From Salmonella enterica subsp. diarizonae (GTDB lineage: Bacteria > Pseudomonadota > Gammaproteobacteria > Enterobacterales > Enterobacteriaceae): a stretch of DNA of 64,000 bases. The DNA lies in assembly GCF_008692785.1 (NCBI RefSeq), contig NZ_VXJV01000002.1, positions 496,001 to 560,000 on the forward strand. The letters run 5' to 3'. Position numbers and translations under genes: made by a program. The first letter of the stretch is position 1, and every line of letters begins with the position of its first letter. Shown here in pieces: positions 17,841 to 28,589 of this stretch. The notes beneath the pieces are model-generated. The model ran no database searches and was not told the DNA's origin. It saw only the letters and a list, made by a program, of their open reading frames with translations.

Positions 17841-18647
17841 ATGGTGGAAACTCTGCTTGAAGTCCGCAACCTGAGTAAAACCTTTCGCTACCGGACAGGA
17901 TGGTTTCGTCGCCAGACCGTCGAAGCAGTAAAACCACTGAGTTTTACGCTTCGCGAGCGCCAGACACTGGCCATTATCGGCGAAAACGGTTCCGGCAAAT
18001 CCACACTGGCGAAAATGCTGGCCGGCATGGTTGAACCCACCAATGGCGAGCTTTTTATTGACGATCATCCCCTGCATTACGGCGACTATTCGTTTCGAAG
18101 CCAACGTATTCGAATGATTTTTCAGGACCCCTCAACCTCACTGAATCCACGTCAACGCATCTCACAAATTCTTGACTTCCCACTGCGCCTTAATACCGAT
18201 CTGGAGCCGGAACAGCGGCGCAAACAGATTGTCGAGACGATGCGTATGGTAGGGCTATTGCCCGATCACGTTAGCTATTACCCGCATATGCTGGCGCCGG
18301 GGCAAAAACAACGTCTGGGCCTGGCCCGCGCGTTGATTTTACGTCCTAAGGTCATTATTGCGGACGAAGCGCTGGCTTCTCTTGATATGTCCATGCGTTC
18401 GCAGCTCATCAATCTGATGCTGGAATTGCAGGAAAAACAGGGCATCTCCTATATCTATGTCACGCAGCATATCGGCATGATGAAACATATTAGCGATCAG
18501 GTATTAGTGATGCATCAGGGCGAAGTGGTTGAACGCGGCAGCACCGCAGATGTGCTCGCCTCTCCGCTACATGAGCTTACCCGTCGTTTAATTTCGGGCC
18601 ATTTCGGCGAGGCGCTGACTGCTGACGCATGGCGAAAGGATCGCTAA
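17841..18647 (+). CDS. sapF: SapF, second ATP-binding subunit of the Sap system
   Basis: ABC ATPase of 268 residues with Walker A GENGSGKST, signature LAPGQKQRLGLARAL (a degenerate C-loop) and Walker B VIIADEAL. It lacks the long C-terminal extension seen in SapD, as is normal for SapF. It is the last gene of the operon; a convergent hairpin lies just downstream. Confidence 0.95.
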   Translation: MVETLLEVRNLSKTFRYRTGWFRRQTVEAVKPLSFTLRERQTLAIIGENGSGKSTLAKMLAGMVEPTNGELFIDDHPLHYGDYSFRSQRIRMIFQDPSTSLNPRQRISQILDFPLRLNTDLEPEQRRKQIVETMRMVGLLPDHVSYYPHMLAPGQKQRLGLARALILRPKVIIADEALASLDMSMRSQLINLMLELQEKQGISYIYVTQHIGMMKHISDQVLVMHQGEVVERGSTADVLASPLHELTRRLISGHFGEALTADAWRKDR

Positions 18648-18658
18648 CCCAAACCAAT

Positions 18659-18683
18659 ACCCTCAGATCGACTCTCTGAGGGT
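18659..18683. terminator. Stem-loop between sapF and the convergent EAL-like gene
   Basis: ACCCTCAGA and TCTGAGGGT form a 9-bp stem with a 7-base loop, overlapping the last codons of the minus-strand gene. There is no long T-run, so this is a weak or protein-assisted terminator serving sapF. Confidence 0.5.
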
Positions 18684-19370
18684 GTTCACGCGACTGCCCA
18701 ACAGTAGTGTTTCAACCTCTTCTAACGCAACGGAAGGAAACAACGTGCCCTGGATTGCCCAAACGCCTGCCGTTTTTAACGTCGGAAAATAGCGTGAGTT
18801 TTCCAGACCGTCCACAACAATTTTGTCACAATAACTCCGGATATGTTTGACAAGCAGTGGAAACGTCGTTTTTTCGATTTGTGAGGCGAAAAAACTACGA
18901 TCAAGTTTTACGCCGCTAAAACACCCGCAAACTAATGGTGCCGCGGTCGCGTTCCCTGCGCCCAGGTCGCCCAGCCATAATGGGTTCGGTTGCTTATGAA
19001 GCATGTTAATCCAGGGATCGACTGATGCCTTATCTTGACATGAAAAATGTTCTGCGACCTGCAGCCCCATAAATAGCATGGCGTGTAGTAACGCGCGAAT
19101 GTCTTTGTCCTGAAGGACAAGCTTCGCCATATCCCGATCGATATTGATGGTACAAAACAAGCCGTGGCGTAGAAACCAGCGACGTTTGCCAGCGATAGTC
19201 CGCAGTAGATCGAGCAGAAAATAACGCTTCTGCGTATTGTCCCATGACGAAATAGCAAACTCAGGGTGCAGCGGACGAGAGAGCGACGATGCAAAACGAG
19301 TGATAATTTCAACGCCCAGTAAATCCCCTTCCATTCCCCTTATCGGTTCTGCAATGAAAAAATAGCGCAT
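18663..19370 (-). CDS. Degenerate EAL-domain protein (STM1697 type), flagellar regulator
   Basis: A 235-residue stand-alone EAL-like protein. The EAL signature is replaced by GVEIITRF and other catalytic metal-binding residues are not conserved, so it should not hydrolyse cyclic-di-GMP. It matches Salmonella STM1697, a relative of YdiV that binds FlhD and represses flagellar genes, motility and invasion. It lies next to steC, as in Typhimurium. The start ATG at 19370 gives the usual length. Confidence 0.85.
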   Translation of the reverse strand: MRYFFIAEPIRGMEGDLLGVEIITRFASSLSRPLHPEFAISSWDNTQKRYFLLDLLRTIAGKRRWFLRHGLFCTINIDRDMAKLVLQDKDIRALLHAMLFMGLQVAEHFSCQDKASVDPWINMLHKQPNPLWLGDLGAGNATAAPLVCGCFSGVKLDRSFFASQIEKTTFPLLVKHIRSYCDKIVVDGLENSRYFPTLKTAGVWAIQGTLFPSVALEEVETLLLGSRVNTLRESI

Positions 19371-19830
19371 ATGACCACTCCACTTGCTCTTAACTCCCTG
19401 ATAATGCGCTTTTAACGCAAATCAATCAATAAAAACGATCAATATATAAAAAATGATCGAAAAAAACAATATATGTTAACTTGATGATAACATGTAAATT
19501 TTATGTTTTGAGAATGTTCTTGTATTGCTATAAATAGATTCACACACTACGCAAGCAGCGCTTATGTGAAAGCATGAGAAAATTCGGCAGGCCGAATTCT
19601 TCTTGTCTGGCAGATGGGGAAATTAAGGCGAGTCAATGTTATTGCGCAATAGCGAGGCATTTCGCCAGGTATGGCAGCGTTGCGTTGCCATACCAACGTG
19701 TAGCATGTCTGCTTCACTCTGTCCGGGCTCCTCAGACGGCCCTTCAATGAATAGCAATACGCAATAGTTGATCGGTAAAATTGTCGTGAATGAGCTCACG
19801 GCGACTCGCAGAAAAGAACTGAACTAAATG
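19371..19830. other. Non-coding region between the EAL-like gene and steC
   Basis: No gene is recognised. The part near 19380-19560 is very AT-rich and must hold the promoter of the EAL-like gene. Two perfect hairpins occur: AATTCGGC/GCCGAATT at about 19580-19597 and GGTATGGCA (19668-19676) with TGCCATACC (19686-19694). Neither has a T-run. Confidence 0.5.
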
Positions 19831-21193
19831 CTATTCTTTAATTCATCTTTTTATACGTTAGCAACAAGAGTCCCTCCTCAGGCGAGGCTAGTTTAAAACG
19901 TCTTCCTGGCGCGTTTTCTCTCCGATTAATTCATTAATATCCGTAATAAGTGAACTATAATATTCAATATCTTCAGCATTTCCTTCGGTCTCGGCCTGCT
20001 TTAATTTTACCATGTGACGGGCCTTAATTTGTTCTTCCAGTTGCGCTGTTGCAAGAGAAACTCTCCGCTGATGCCGGAATTCTTTTGAAGGCACGATCTG
20101 ATCACCATCTACAAAGAAAAGCCCCCCTTCTTTAACCAGAATATTACCAAAAACGTTCATATCATGCATATAAACACCTCTGGATTCAAGAAGCGCCTCA
20201 GCCCTATTATAGTTCTCGTCATCTTCAATATCGAACTCCTGACCCTGAATGTATTTTGAAACTAAAACCATGACATCTTTGCCATTAATATTCATGGTGG
20301 CGGACCGAGAAAAATTCTTATCGTCATTGGCTATGTTCAAATACTTACTAACACGCTCAGGATGACAATTACAATGCTCTGGAGAGGTAAAGTCGATTTT
20401 TACCCCCTGTTCGTTAATTGGAACCTTAATAACATATTCACCATTTAATAAATAAACTGTCCCATAGCTTCCGCTACCTATTTTATTTTTTTCAATATCA
20501 GACATGCAAATCTTTTTCTTAAACTCTTGCGAGGTAATAAAAACCTCTATCGGCGCTGGTTGTTGGGAATCCACCTGATCAATAGCGCCGCGATCATCGC
20601 CTGACGCCCCAGGCAGCGTTGACAAGTACTCTATCAAACGTTGCTCAAAAGCGTCATAGCGCCCATTCCCACCTGCTTCGCTCAGCGTCAGGCTATCATT
20701 ACCCAAAGCAGCAAGCGTAATCTCACCCGTATTGTAATTAAACATCGTTTCTTTTAAAAAACCGAGACAACGCTCAGAACACTCTGTCTCGGAAATTAAT
20801 ATCCCATCGTAATATAATTTTAACAGTGACATGTTTTCTTGATGTGCTAATACTTCTACAGTGTATTTATCTATTGTTTCAGGTCTGGAGGCATCAATAA
20901 GTTTAACATATCCGAGAAGGGGTCGCCATCGTGTACAGTCTTCATCTCGTGTTGAAAATGGTCTTGGCGAGAAAGGTCCCTTAATATCGGGATGCTCTTT
21001 ATTTTGGCACAAAAGATTGTATATTTCTTTATACTCAGAAATTAAACTGCGATTGGTGAATATATTCCTGAAAAAATCTATAAATCGCTCACATGTTGAA
21101 AAAAATGTATTCTCTTTTATTATCAACAATATCTCTTAGATGGCTTTCCGATATATGACAGCTATGATTTCCAATATGAAATATAAACTGCAT
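19831..21193 (-). pseudogene. steC: SteC, SPI-2 type III effector kinase, frameshifted at both ends
   Basis: SteC is a kinase effector that remodels host F-actin around Salmonella vacuoles. The core (19888-21129) is open and keeps the glycine-rich loop [10 protein letters not shown] and the following Lys (VIKVP). The normal N-terminus is in another frame: from the ATG at 21193 it reads [16 protein letters not shown] up to NKREYIF, where a run of seven T (21100-21106) shifts the frame; six T would restore STCERF. Near the C-terminus the family tail ([13 protein letters not shown], then KDELK) also continues in other frames. The secretion signal is thus separated from the kinase. Slippage or assembly error in the homopolymer remains possible, but several shifts favour a pseudogene. 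Confidence 0.8.
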
Positions 21194-21679
21194 ACATGTC
21201 GTCCTCTAAGAGATCATTATGATATACATACAAACATATAAAAACCATATTTGTAACTACTGTAATCACCTGATTTTCAAAAATTCTCATATACAGCATT
21301 CATACTGTTACCAGCAAATGAAGCAATCACTCAATATCAAAAAAGAAATTATTTTTGTTAAGAACTCGATTATTAAAGTTACAAATCTATTATAACATCA
21401 TCCATAGATGAGGTATTAAAGTGGGACGATAATACAGATAAATATTCAGGCTTCCGACATTACCGTTATTTGTCTGGTGTAAGGCACGTCGCTGTAACAC
21501 TTACTGTCCGTCCCGGTGCCTCTGGTTGGATGAGGCGAACCTCACACTAGCTGGTATACTGCACCTTAGCGTCTATCACATTAGGCTCTTAATACGCCGT
21601 TTTCCTTCTGGTGACTTACCGTGCTGTTTCAGAACACCGCCTGCCGGGCTCACTTCAGTGATAGCGGCGGAAAAATAGC
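21194..21679. other. Non-coding region between steC and fabI
   Basis: About 490 bases without a recognisable gene. The first part (to about 21420) is AT-rich and is the expected steC promoter area. The part near 21440-21670 has higher GC and looks like decayed coding DNA, but no frame on either strand is open or familiar. Confidence 0.45.
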
Positions 21680-21680
21680 G

Positions 21681-21710
21681 TGACACACAGGGCCGGGAGT
21701 GGGATATAAT
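21681..21710 (+). promoter_or_regulatory. Predicted fabI promoter
   Basis: A perfect -10 TATAAT (21705-21710) is preceded after 18 bases by TGACAC (21681-21686). It lies about 90 bases upstream of the fabI start. Prediction by pattern only. Confidence 0.5.
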
Positions 21711-21801
21711 TTCAGGCTAATTTCGAATAATTTTGAAATACTGCTTTTAACTTATTGATATTAAAAGCAAAAAACAAGCAATGACTATAAGGATTAAAGC
21801 T

Positions 21802-22590
21802 ATGGGTTTTCTTTCCGGTAAGCGCATTCTGGTCACTGGCGTGGCCAGTAAACTGTCCATCGCCTACGGTATCGCGCAGGCGATGCACCGCGAAGGAGCT
21901 GAACTGGCGTTCACCTACCAGAACGACAAACTGAAAGGCCGCGTGGAGGAGTTTGCTGCCCAACTGGGTTCCAGCATCGTTTTACCGTGTGACGTCGCTG
22001 AAGACGCCAGCATTGACGCTATGTTTGCGGAGCTGAGTCACGTTTGGCCGAAATTTGACGGTTTCGTACACTCAATCGGTTTCGCGCCTGGCGACCAACT
22101 GGACGGCGATTATGTTAATGCGGTTACCCGCGAAGGCTTTAAAATCGCTCACGATATTAGCTCTTACAGCTTTGTTGCCATGGCGAAAGCCTGCCGCGCC
22201 ATGCTGAATCCGGGGTCTGCGTTGTTGACCTTATCTTATCTGGGGGCGGAACGCGCCATCCCGAACTACAACGTCATGGGTCTGGCGAAAGCCTCTCTGG
22301 AAGCCAACGTGCGTTACATGGCAAATGCAATGGGACCGGAAGGCGTTCGCGTCAACGCCATCTCTGCGGGTCCAATCCGCACGCTGGCAGCATCCGGCAT
22401 TAAAGATTTCCGTAAAATGCTGGCGCATTGTGAAGCCGTTACGCCAATTCGTCGCACCGTTACCATTGAAGATGTGGGTAACTCAGCAGCGTTCCTGTGC
22501 TCCGATCTCTCTGCAGGAATTTCTGGCGAAGTCGTTCATGTTGACGGCGGATTCAGCATTGCGGCAATGAATGAGCTGGAACTGAAGTAA
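21802..22590 (+). CDS. fabI: Enoyl-[acyl-carrier-protein] reductase (NADH)
   Basis: Short-chain dehydrogenase/reductase that catalyses the last step of each fatty-acid elongation cycle; the target of triclosan and diazaborines. It has 262 residues from the ATG at 21802 (AAGGA eight bases upstream), equal to E. coli FabI; an in-frame ATG at 21781 would add seven residues. The nucleotide-binding start is [20 protein letters not shown]. The Tyr-X6-Lys catalytic motif (YNVMGLAK) is present, and Gly93 in the HSIGFAPGD loop is the wild-type residue at the known resistance position. Confidence 0.98.
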   Translation: MGFLSGKRILVTGVASKLSIAYGIAQAMHREGAELAFTYQNDKLKGRVEEFAAQLGSSIVLPCDVAEDASIDAMFAELSHVWPKFDGFVHSIGFAPGDQLDGDYVNAVTREGFKIAHDISSYSFVAMAKACRAMLNPGSALLTLSYLGAERAIPNYNVMGLAKASLEANVRYMANAMGPEGVRVNAISAGPIRTLAASGIKDFRKMLAHCEAVTPIRRTVTIEDVGNSAAFLCSDLSAGISGEVVHVDGGFSIAAMNELELK

Positions 22591-22788
22591 GCGCATTAAG
22601 TCTATTAGCGGGCGGCATGGCTGTGCTGCCCCATTTCTCGACACACCGCTCATCCCGCTATATAGCGTTCTGATATTTGTTATCACCTAACAATCTTTCA
22701 CCCCTTTCCCGCATACGGCAGGATAAGCCAGCATAAACGATCCGACGCCGAATCATTATCGATGGCCATTTCATCCTCGGGAAAACCT

Positions 22789-23934
22789 ATGGAACAATGC
22801 CGAAAAGCGGGTAAAAGCCACTGGTATCATGAAACACAATCCAGTATGTCGTCACAAACCACGCTTCCGCTGATGCCGGAAGCCGCGTATGTTAACGATC
22901 GTTTTTTACTCGATTTAGCGATATCTGAAACAGCGTTGGTGCCCTTTGAGTCATGGTTAAATCCAGCTCGCCAACTGGCGAATATCTTATTTCCTCCCAC
23001 AGTTATCAACGATCGGCTTCATACGTTTAGCGCCTATGAACGTATGAGCACCGCGCTGACCGCCGCTCAGGTTTTTGGGGTGCAGCGTTTATGCCGTCAT
23101 TATGCCGCACGTCTGGCGCCGCTGCCTGGACCTGACGCTTCAAGAGAGAGCAATCAACGGCTGGCGCAAATTACGCAATATGCCCGTCAGCTTGCCGGTT
23201 CCCCCTCCGTTATCAATACGCGTGCCCGTGAACAGCTTGCAGAGGTGGGATTAACCGCCCGGGATACCGTACTCATCAATCAGATCATTGGGTTTATCGG
23301 TTTTCAGGCGCGGGTATCGGCGGTATTCCAGGCGTTTTGCCGTCTGCCCGTACGCGAGCTGCCCGGCCTGGAGATGCAGCGCTTTGCCGGAGCCGTGCCG
23401 TTTCAAACCCCCCAGGCGACATGGCGGCCCGCCGCCAGTCTGGTAGAACATCCCGCTGCCCACGCCAAAGTTCGCCGACAATATTCGCCTTCACAATGCC
23501 AAATGCTGGCGCCGGTACTCCTGCGCGATCCGTCTTCATTCGCGTTACTCGAACGCATACTGACCAGCACAATACGCACAGCTTCACCCCCCTCTTTACT
23601 TCCACTTATTACGCTCCTCACATCACGTATCAACGGCAGCGCCTCCTGCTTTAATGAACAGGCGACCCAACCTGGCGCGTGGCGCCGCGCAGTAGTTACG
23701 TTACGCCTGGAAGAAGACGATATCGCACGTTGGGAACGACAACATTCAGTTGAGCCCGCACTGACACAGGCGATACAATGGCTCACCAGAGCGCCCGATC
23801 GTTTTAGCGCCGTGCATTTTTCCCCGCTACTTAATAGGGGGGGCTCATCGGAACAGGTTATTAATATGTTAGGCTGGTGCAGCGTGTGCGGATGGTTAAA
23901 TCGTTTAAAAATCGCGTTGGGCGAAACCCATTAA
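22789..23934 (+). CDS. yciW: YciW, carboxymuconolactone-decarboxylase/peroxidase-like protein
   Basis: A 381-residue protein from the ATG at 22789 (MEQCRKAGKSHWYHE), chosen because E. coli YciW begins MEQ at the same place; an ATG at 22762 would add nine residues with no ribosome-binding site. The family has tandem AhpD/CMD-like helical domains, and in E. coli yciW belongs to the CysB regulon and affects cysteine and methionine metabolism. The enzymatic reaction is not established. It lies between fabI and rnb as in E. coli. Confidence 0.88.
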   Translation: MEQCRKAGKSHWYHETQSSMSSQTTLPLMPEAAYVNDRFLLDLAISETALVPFESWLNPARQLANILFPPTVINDRLHTFSAYERMSTALTAAQVFGVQRLCRHYAARLAPLPGPDASRESNQRLAQITQYARQLAGSPSVINTRAREQLAEVGLTARDTVLINQIIGFIGFQARVSAVFQAFCRLPVRELPGLEMQRFAGAVPFQTPQATWRPAASLVEHPAAHAKVRRQYSPSQCQMLAPVLLRDPSSFALLERILTSTIRTASPPSLLPLITLLTSRINGSASCFNEQATQPGAWRRAVVTLRLEEDDIARWERQHSVEPALTQAIQWLTRAPDRFSAVHFSPLLNRGGSSEQVINMLGWCSVCGWLNRLKIALGETH

Positions 23935-24022
23935 CCCATCCATTACTGAAAGAGCGCTTGCTGCGCCAGGCAGAATCGCGTAAAACTGTCAGCCGCTCTT
24001 TTGGCTACGAAAATAGACGAAT

Positions 24023-25957
24023 ATGTTTCAGGACAACCCGCTGCTAGCGCAGCTTAAACAGCAACTGCATTCCCAGACGCCGCGCGCTGAAGGGGTCGTA
24101 AAAGCCACGGAAAAAGGCTTTGGCTTCCTCGAGGTTGACGCGCAAAAAAGCTATTTCATTCCTCCGCCGCAGATGAAAAAAGTGATGCATGGCGATCGCA
24201 TCGTCGCGGTCATCCACACAGAAAAAGAACGTGAGTCTGCCGAGCCGGAAGAACTGATCGAACCGTTCCTGACGCGTTTTGTGGGAAAAGTTCAGGGTAA
24301 AAATGACCGTCTATCCATCGTGCCGGATCATCCGTTGCTGAAAGACGCGATTTCCTGCCGCGCCGCGCGCGGCGTTCAGCATGAGTTCAAAGAAGGTGAC
24401 TGGGCGGTTGCCGAAATGCGCCGCCATCCGCTTAAAGGTGACCGTTCGTTTTACGCCGATTTAACGCAGTACATCACCTTTGCCGACGATCACTTTGTTC
24501 CCTGGTGGGTTACGCTTGCCCGCCACAACCTGGAAAAAGAAGCGCCAAATGGCGTAACGACGGAAATGCTTGACGAAGGGTTGGAGCGTCAGGATCTGAC
24601 CGCGCTGAATTTCGTTACTATCGATAGCGCCAGCACCGAGGATATGGATGATGCGCTTTATGCCGAGGAATTGGCGGACGGCAGACTTCAGTTAACGGTG
24701 GCTATCGCCGATCCTACCGCCTGGATTGCCGAAGGTAGTAAGCTGGATAACGCAGCGAAAATTCGCGCCTTCACCAACTACCTGCCGGGCTTCAATATTC
24801 CTATGCTGCCGCGTGAGCTGTCTGACGATCTGTGCTCGCTGCGCGCCAACGAAGTGCGCCCGGCGCTCGCCTGTCGCATGATCATCGCCGCGGACGGCGC
24901 CATTGACGATGATATCGCCTTTTTTGCGGCCACGATCGAGTCGAAGGCCAAGCTGGCGTACGACAATGTCTCCGACTGGCTGGAAAATAGCGGCACCTGG
25001 CAGCCGGATAACGAAGGCATTGCCCAGCAGATTCGCCTGTTGCACCGTATTTGTCTGAGCCGCGGTGAGTGGCGTCATCATCATGCGTTAGTCTTTAAAG
25101 ATCGTCCGGATTACCGCTTTGTGCTTGGCGAAAAAGGCGAAGTATTGGATATTGTGGCGGAACCGCGCCGTATCGCTAACCGTATCGTAGAAGAGTCGAT
25201 GATTGCCGCCAACCTTTGCGCCGCGCGCGTACTGCGCGATAAGCTTGGTTTTGGTATTTACAACGTACATACGGGCTTCGATCCCGCTAATGCCGACGCT
25301 CTGGCCGCGCTGCTAAAAACGCATGGTCTACATATCGATGCCGAAGAGGTGCTGACTCTGGAAGGCTTCTGTAAACTGCGTCGCGAACTGGATGCGCAGT
25401 CCTCCGGTTTCCTCGACAGCCGCATTCGGCGCTTCCAGTCTTTTGCGGAAATCAGCACCGAACCGGGGCCGCATTTCGGTCTCGGTCTTGAGGCTTACGC
25501 CACCTGGACCTCTCCTATCCGTAAGTATGGCGACATGATTAACCATCGTCTGCTGAAAGCGGTCATCAAGGGTGAGACCATTGCGCGCCCACAGGAAGAC
25601 ATCACCCAGCAAATGGCGGAACGCCGCCGCCTGAACCGTATGGCGGAGCGCGATGTCGGCGACTGGTTATATGCGCGCTTCCTTAACGATAAGGCGGGTA
25701 CGGATACCCGTTTCGCGGCAGAAATTATTGACGTCAGCCGCGGTGGTATGCGTGTGCGACTGGTCGATAACGGCGCTGTCGCCTTTATCCCTGCCCCGTT
25801 CCTGCACGCCGTCCGCGATGAACTGGTGTGCAGCCAGGAAAACGGTACGGTACAGATTAAAGGTGAGACGGTTTATAAAGTGACGGATGTTATTGATGTC
25901 ACTATTGCCGAGGTTCGCATGGAAACACGTAGCATTATTGCCCGACCGGCAGCGTAA
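24023..25957 (+). CDS. rnb: Exoribonuclease II
   Basis: Processive 3-prime to 5-prime RNase of 644 residues, identical in length to E. coli RNase II. N-terminal cold-shock domains are followed by the RNB catalytic domain with the Asp cluster ([18 protein letters not shown]), a region with [20 protein letters not shown], and a C-terminal S1 domain. It degrades single-stranded mRNA in the cytoplasm and trims poly(A) tails. A strong terminator follows. Confidence 0.98.
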   Translation: MFQDNPLLAQLKQQLHSQTPRAEGVVKATEKGFGFLEVDAQKSYFIPPPQMKKVMHGDRIVAVIHTEKERESAEPEELIEPFLTRFVGKVQGKNDRLSIVPDHPLLKDAISCRAARGVQHEFKEGDWAVAEMRRHPLKGDRSFYADLTQYITFADDHFVPWWVTLARHNLEKEAPNGVTTEMLDEGLERQDLTALNFVTIDSASTEDMDDALYAEELADGRLQLTVAIADPTAWIAEGSKLDNAAKIRAFTNYLPGFNIPMLPRELSDDLCSLRANEVRPALACRMIIAADGAIDDDIAFFAATIESKAKLAYDNVSDWLENSGTWQPDNEGIAQQIRLLHRICLSRGEWRHHHALVFKDRPDYRFVLGEKGEVLDIVAEPRRIANRIVEESMIAANLCAARVLRDKLGFGIYNVHTGFDPANADALAALLKTHGLHIDAEEVLTLEGFCKLRRELDAQSSGFLDSRIRRFQSFAEISTEPGPHFGLGLEAYATWTSPIRKYGDMINHRLLKAVIKGETIARPQEDITQQMAERRRLNRMAERDVGDWLYARFLNDKAGTDTRFAAEIIDVSRGGMRVRLVDNGAVAFIPAPFLHAVRDELVCSQENGTVQIKGETVYKVTDVIDVTIAEVRMETRSIIARPAA

Positions 25958-25974
25958 CTACGCATAGCGTTCTC

Positions 25975-26010
25975 AACGGCCTTTGCCTTTTCAGCAAAGG
26001 CCGTTTTCTT
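25975..26010 (+). terminator. Rho-independent terminator of rnb
   Basis: AACGGCCTTTGC pairs with GCAAAGGCCGTT (12-bp stem, 7-base loop) and is followed by a T-rich tail (TTTTCTTT). It starts 17 bases after the rnb stop. Confidence 0.9.
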
Positions 26011-26210
26011 TCCCTCTTATCCCCTCCGTCACGCTCGGCGTTTAATCTTATCCAGGTGCCCCATTTCTTGTTATTTTTAGCTGGCGACTATGCTTTTTCC
26101 AGAATCTGGATTACATATGAATATATAAATAAAACAATACGTTCAGCCATAATTAACCTTATGTATAACATGGCTAACCTTTCTTTTCGGGCATCTGGCG
26201 CTTAAATGGG

Positions 26211-28202
26211 ATGGTACGCATGATCAAACAGATTCAGGAACAAACGGCGCTAAGTCCCCTTCATACTTACTGGCGCCTGGTAGATGATCGCAACGTGCTG
26301 CATCTATCTCCGGCAGGTGAAACGGACGCAGAAAAAACGGTTGAGTTATCGCCGGAGCAAGCCGGGCGTATCCGGGAAATGACGGCAATTACCTCCAGCA
26401 TGCTGATAACGTTGTTAATAGAAAAACAGGCTATCTCTGCGCACCTGGTAGGCCGTAAGATTAATAAACGTGAATGGGCGGGCAGCCTTTCAACCTGGCC
26501 TGATACGCCCGCTGTCGTACCAACGCAGGCGCAGGAACTCTCTTTTGCCGAGCAAATCGTATCAGAAGCCAGCTCAGTCATTGCGATACTGGATAGCCAG
26601 GGAAAAATCTGTCGATTTAATCGGTTATGCGAAGAGTACACGGGCTTAAAAGAGCAAGATGTGATTGGTCAAAGCGTCTTTAAATTATTTATGAGTCGCC
26701 GGGAGGCTGCCGCCTCCCGGCACTACATTGAGGGTTTTTTTCGCAATGGCAATGCCTATGAAATCGAACGCTGGATAAAGACCCGTAAAGGCCAACGCCT
26801 GTTCTTATTTCGTAATAAATTCGTCCATAGCGGTAGCGGTAAAAACGAAATTTTCCTGATCTGCGCCGGCACAGATATTACCGAAGAAAGGCGGGCTCAG
26901 GAGCGTTTACGCATACTGGCGAATACAGATACCGTCACCGGCCTGCCTAATCGCAATGCTATCCATGAATTTATTAACAATGCTATTGCCGCGGCTGGCG
27001 AGTCGCAGGTGGGTATCGTTTATCTCGATCTGGATAACTTCAAGAAAATTAATGACGCCTACGGGCATATGTTTGGCGATCAGCTCTTACAGGCCGTTTC
27101 ACTGGCGCTGTTGAGTTGTCTGGAGGAAGATCAATTGCTGGCCAGACTGGGAGGGGATGAATTCATTGTCCTCGCTGCCCATACGTCTCAGGGCGCGCTG
27201 GAAGCCGTAGCCTCACGAATCCTTACCCGACTGCGGCAACCGTTTCGTATTGGACTCATTGAAGTTTACACGGGATGCGCCATTGGCATTTCATTGGCCC
27301 CCCAGCACGGACAGGACAGCGAAAGTATCATTCGTAATGCCGACACCGCAATGTATAACGCCAAAGAAGGCGGCCGCGGTCAGTTTTGCGTTTTTTCGCC
27401 GGAAATGAATCAGCGCGTATTTGACTACCACTGGCTGGACACAAACCTGCGAAAAGCGCTGGAAAACGACCAGTTACTTATTCACTATCAACCCAAAATT
27501 ACCTGGCGCGGCGAAGTACGTAGCCTGGAAGCGCTGGTACGCTGGCAATCGCCGGAACGCGGATTAATTCCGCCGCTGGAGTTCATCTCATACGCCGAAG
27601 AGTCAGGACTCATCGTTCCGCTGGGCCGCTGGGTGATTCTGGATGTGGTTCGCCAGATTGCGAAATGGCGCGATAAAGGGATTAATTTGCGCGTAGCCGT
27701 TAACTTTTCGGCGCGACAACTGGCCGACCAGACGCTTTTTACCTCGCTTAAGCAGGTTTTGCACGATCTGAATTTTGAGTATTGTCCGATCGATGTCGAG
27801 CTAACAGAAAGCTGCCTGATTGAAAACGACACGCTGGCGCTATCGGTTATCCAGCAATTTAGTCAGCTCGGCGCTCAGATTCATCTGGATGATTTCGGCA
27901 CCGGTTATTCTTCGCTTTCCCAACTCGCCCGATTCCCTATTGATGCCGTTAAACTGGATCAGGCTTTCGTCAGAGACATCCATAAGCAACCGCTGTCGCA
28001 ATCTCTGGTTCGGGCGATTGTCGCGGTGGCTCAGGCACTAAATTTACAAGTGATTGCCGAAGGCGTAGAAAATGCTAAAGAAGATGCCTTCCTGACAAAA
28101 AACGGCGTCAATGAACGACAGGGCTTTTTATTCGCCAAACCTATGCCCGCCGTTTCTTTTGAACGCTGGTACAAACGTTATCAGACGAAAAAAATGCGTT
28201 AA
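26211..28202 (+). CDS. pdeR: Cyclic-di-GMP phosphodiesterase PdeR (Gmr/YciR), PAS-GGDEF-EAL
   Basis: Trigger enzyme that controls curli/CsgD expression through DgcM and MlrA. It has 663 residues from the ATG at 26211; an ATG at 26220 preceded by GGGA is an alternative start. A PAS domain lies near residues 110-235. The GGDEF domain has an intact RLGGDEF and the EAL domain carries SLEALVRW, with downstream ELTES and DDFGTGYSS. Both active sites look intact. It is monocistronic between rnb and yciZ. Confidence 0.95.
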   Translation: MVRMIKQIQEQTALSPLHTYWRLVDDRNVLHLSPAGETDAEKTVELSPEQAGRIREMTAITSSMLITLLIEKQAISAHLVGRKINKREWAGSLSTWPDTPAVVPTQAQELSFAEQIVSEASSVIAILDSQGKICRFNRLCEEYTGLKEQDVIGQSVFKLFMSRREAAASRHYIEGFFRNGNAYEIERWIKTRKGQRLFLFRNKFVHSGSGKNEIFLICAGTDITEERRAQERLRILANTDTVTGLPNRNAIHEFINNAIAAAGESQVGIVYLDLDNFKKINDAYGHMFGDQLLQAVSLALLSCLEEDQLLARLGGDEFIVLAAHTSQGALEAVASRILTRLRQPFRIGLIEVYTGCAIGISLAPQHGQDSESIIRNADTAMYNAKEGGRGQFCVFSPEMNQRVFDYHWLDTNLRKALENDQLLIHYQPKITWRGEVRSLEALVRWQSPERGLIPPLEFISYAEESGLIVPLGRWVILDVVRQIAKWRDKGINLRVAVNFSARQLADQTLFTSLKQVLHDLNFEYCPIDVELTESCLIENDTLALSVIQQFSQLGAQIHLDDFGTGYSSLSQLARFPIDAVKLDQAFVRDIHKQPLSQSLVRAIVAVAQALNLQVIAEGVENAKEDAFLTKNGVNERQGFLFAKPMPAVSFERWYKRYQTKKMR

Positions 28203-28323
28203 TGACGGCGATAATAGAGAGAACAGCCTATGCAGACAGGCCTAACCCTATTTTTCCCTTCTCTTTTCAGATTAATTTCTGCATCATGAATTTAAACCTT
28301 TTCTGACATTAAGGATGACAAAC

Positions 28324-28503
28324 ATGTCTGATATCGAAGCACAACGAATTGCCCAACGCATTGATACCGTGCTGGATATCCTTGTTGCTGGCGATTACCA
28401 TTCGGCCATCAATAACCTTGAAATATTGAGAGCAGAGCTGTTAGATCAGGTTAAAGACGGTATCTCGCCACCCCGTGCTCCCGGGTCACCCTGGGAAATC
28501 TGA
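28324..28503 (+). CDS. yciZ: YciZ, small DUF2526 protein
   Basis: A 59-residue acidic protein from the ATG at 28324, with AAGGA eight bases upstream; an ATG at 28315 is too close to that site. The sequence [20 protein letters not shown] and the terminal PWEI match E. coli YciZ. Its function is unknown. No signal or membrane segment is present. Confidence 0.85.
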   Translation: MSDIEAQRIAQRIDTVLDILVAGDYHSAINNLEILRAELLDQVKDGISPPRAPGSPWEI

Positions 28504-28589
28504 TAGCGATTATTTGCTCCGGGGTGGCCGTTAGCCCTTCCCGGTTCTCTGAATGTCTGTAACTCCTTTTAACGTATAAAATTAATACT

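Noticed and set aside
21430..21670. Higher-GC stretch upstream of fabI as a possible hidden gene
   Set aside because: All six frames are interrupted and no segment is recognisable; only noted as possible decayed DNA.
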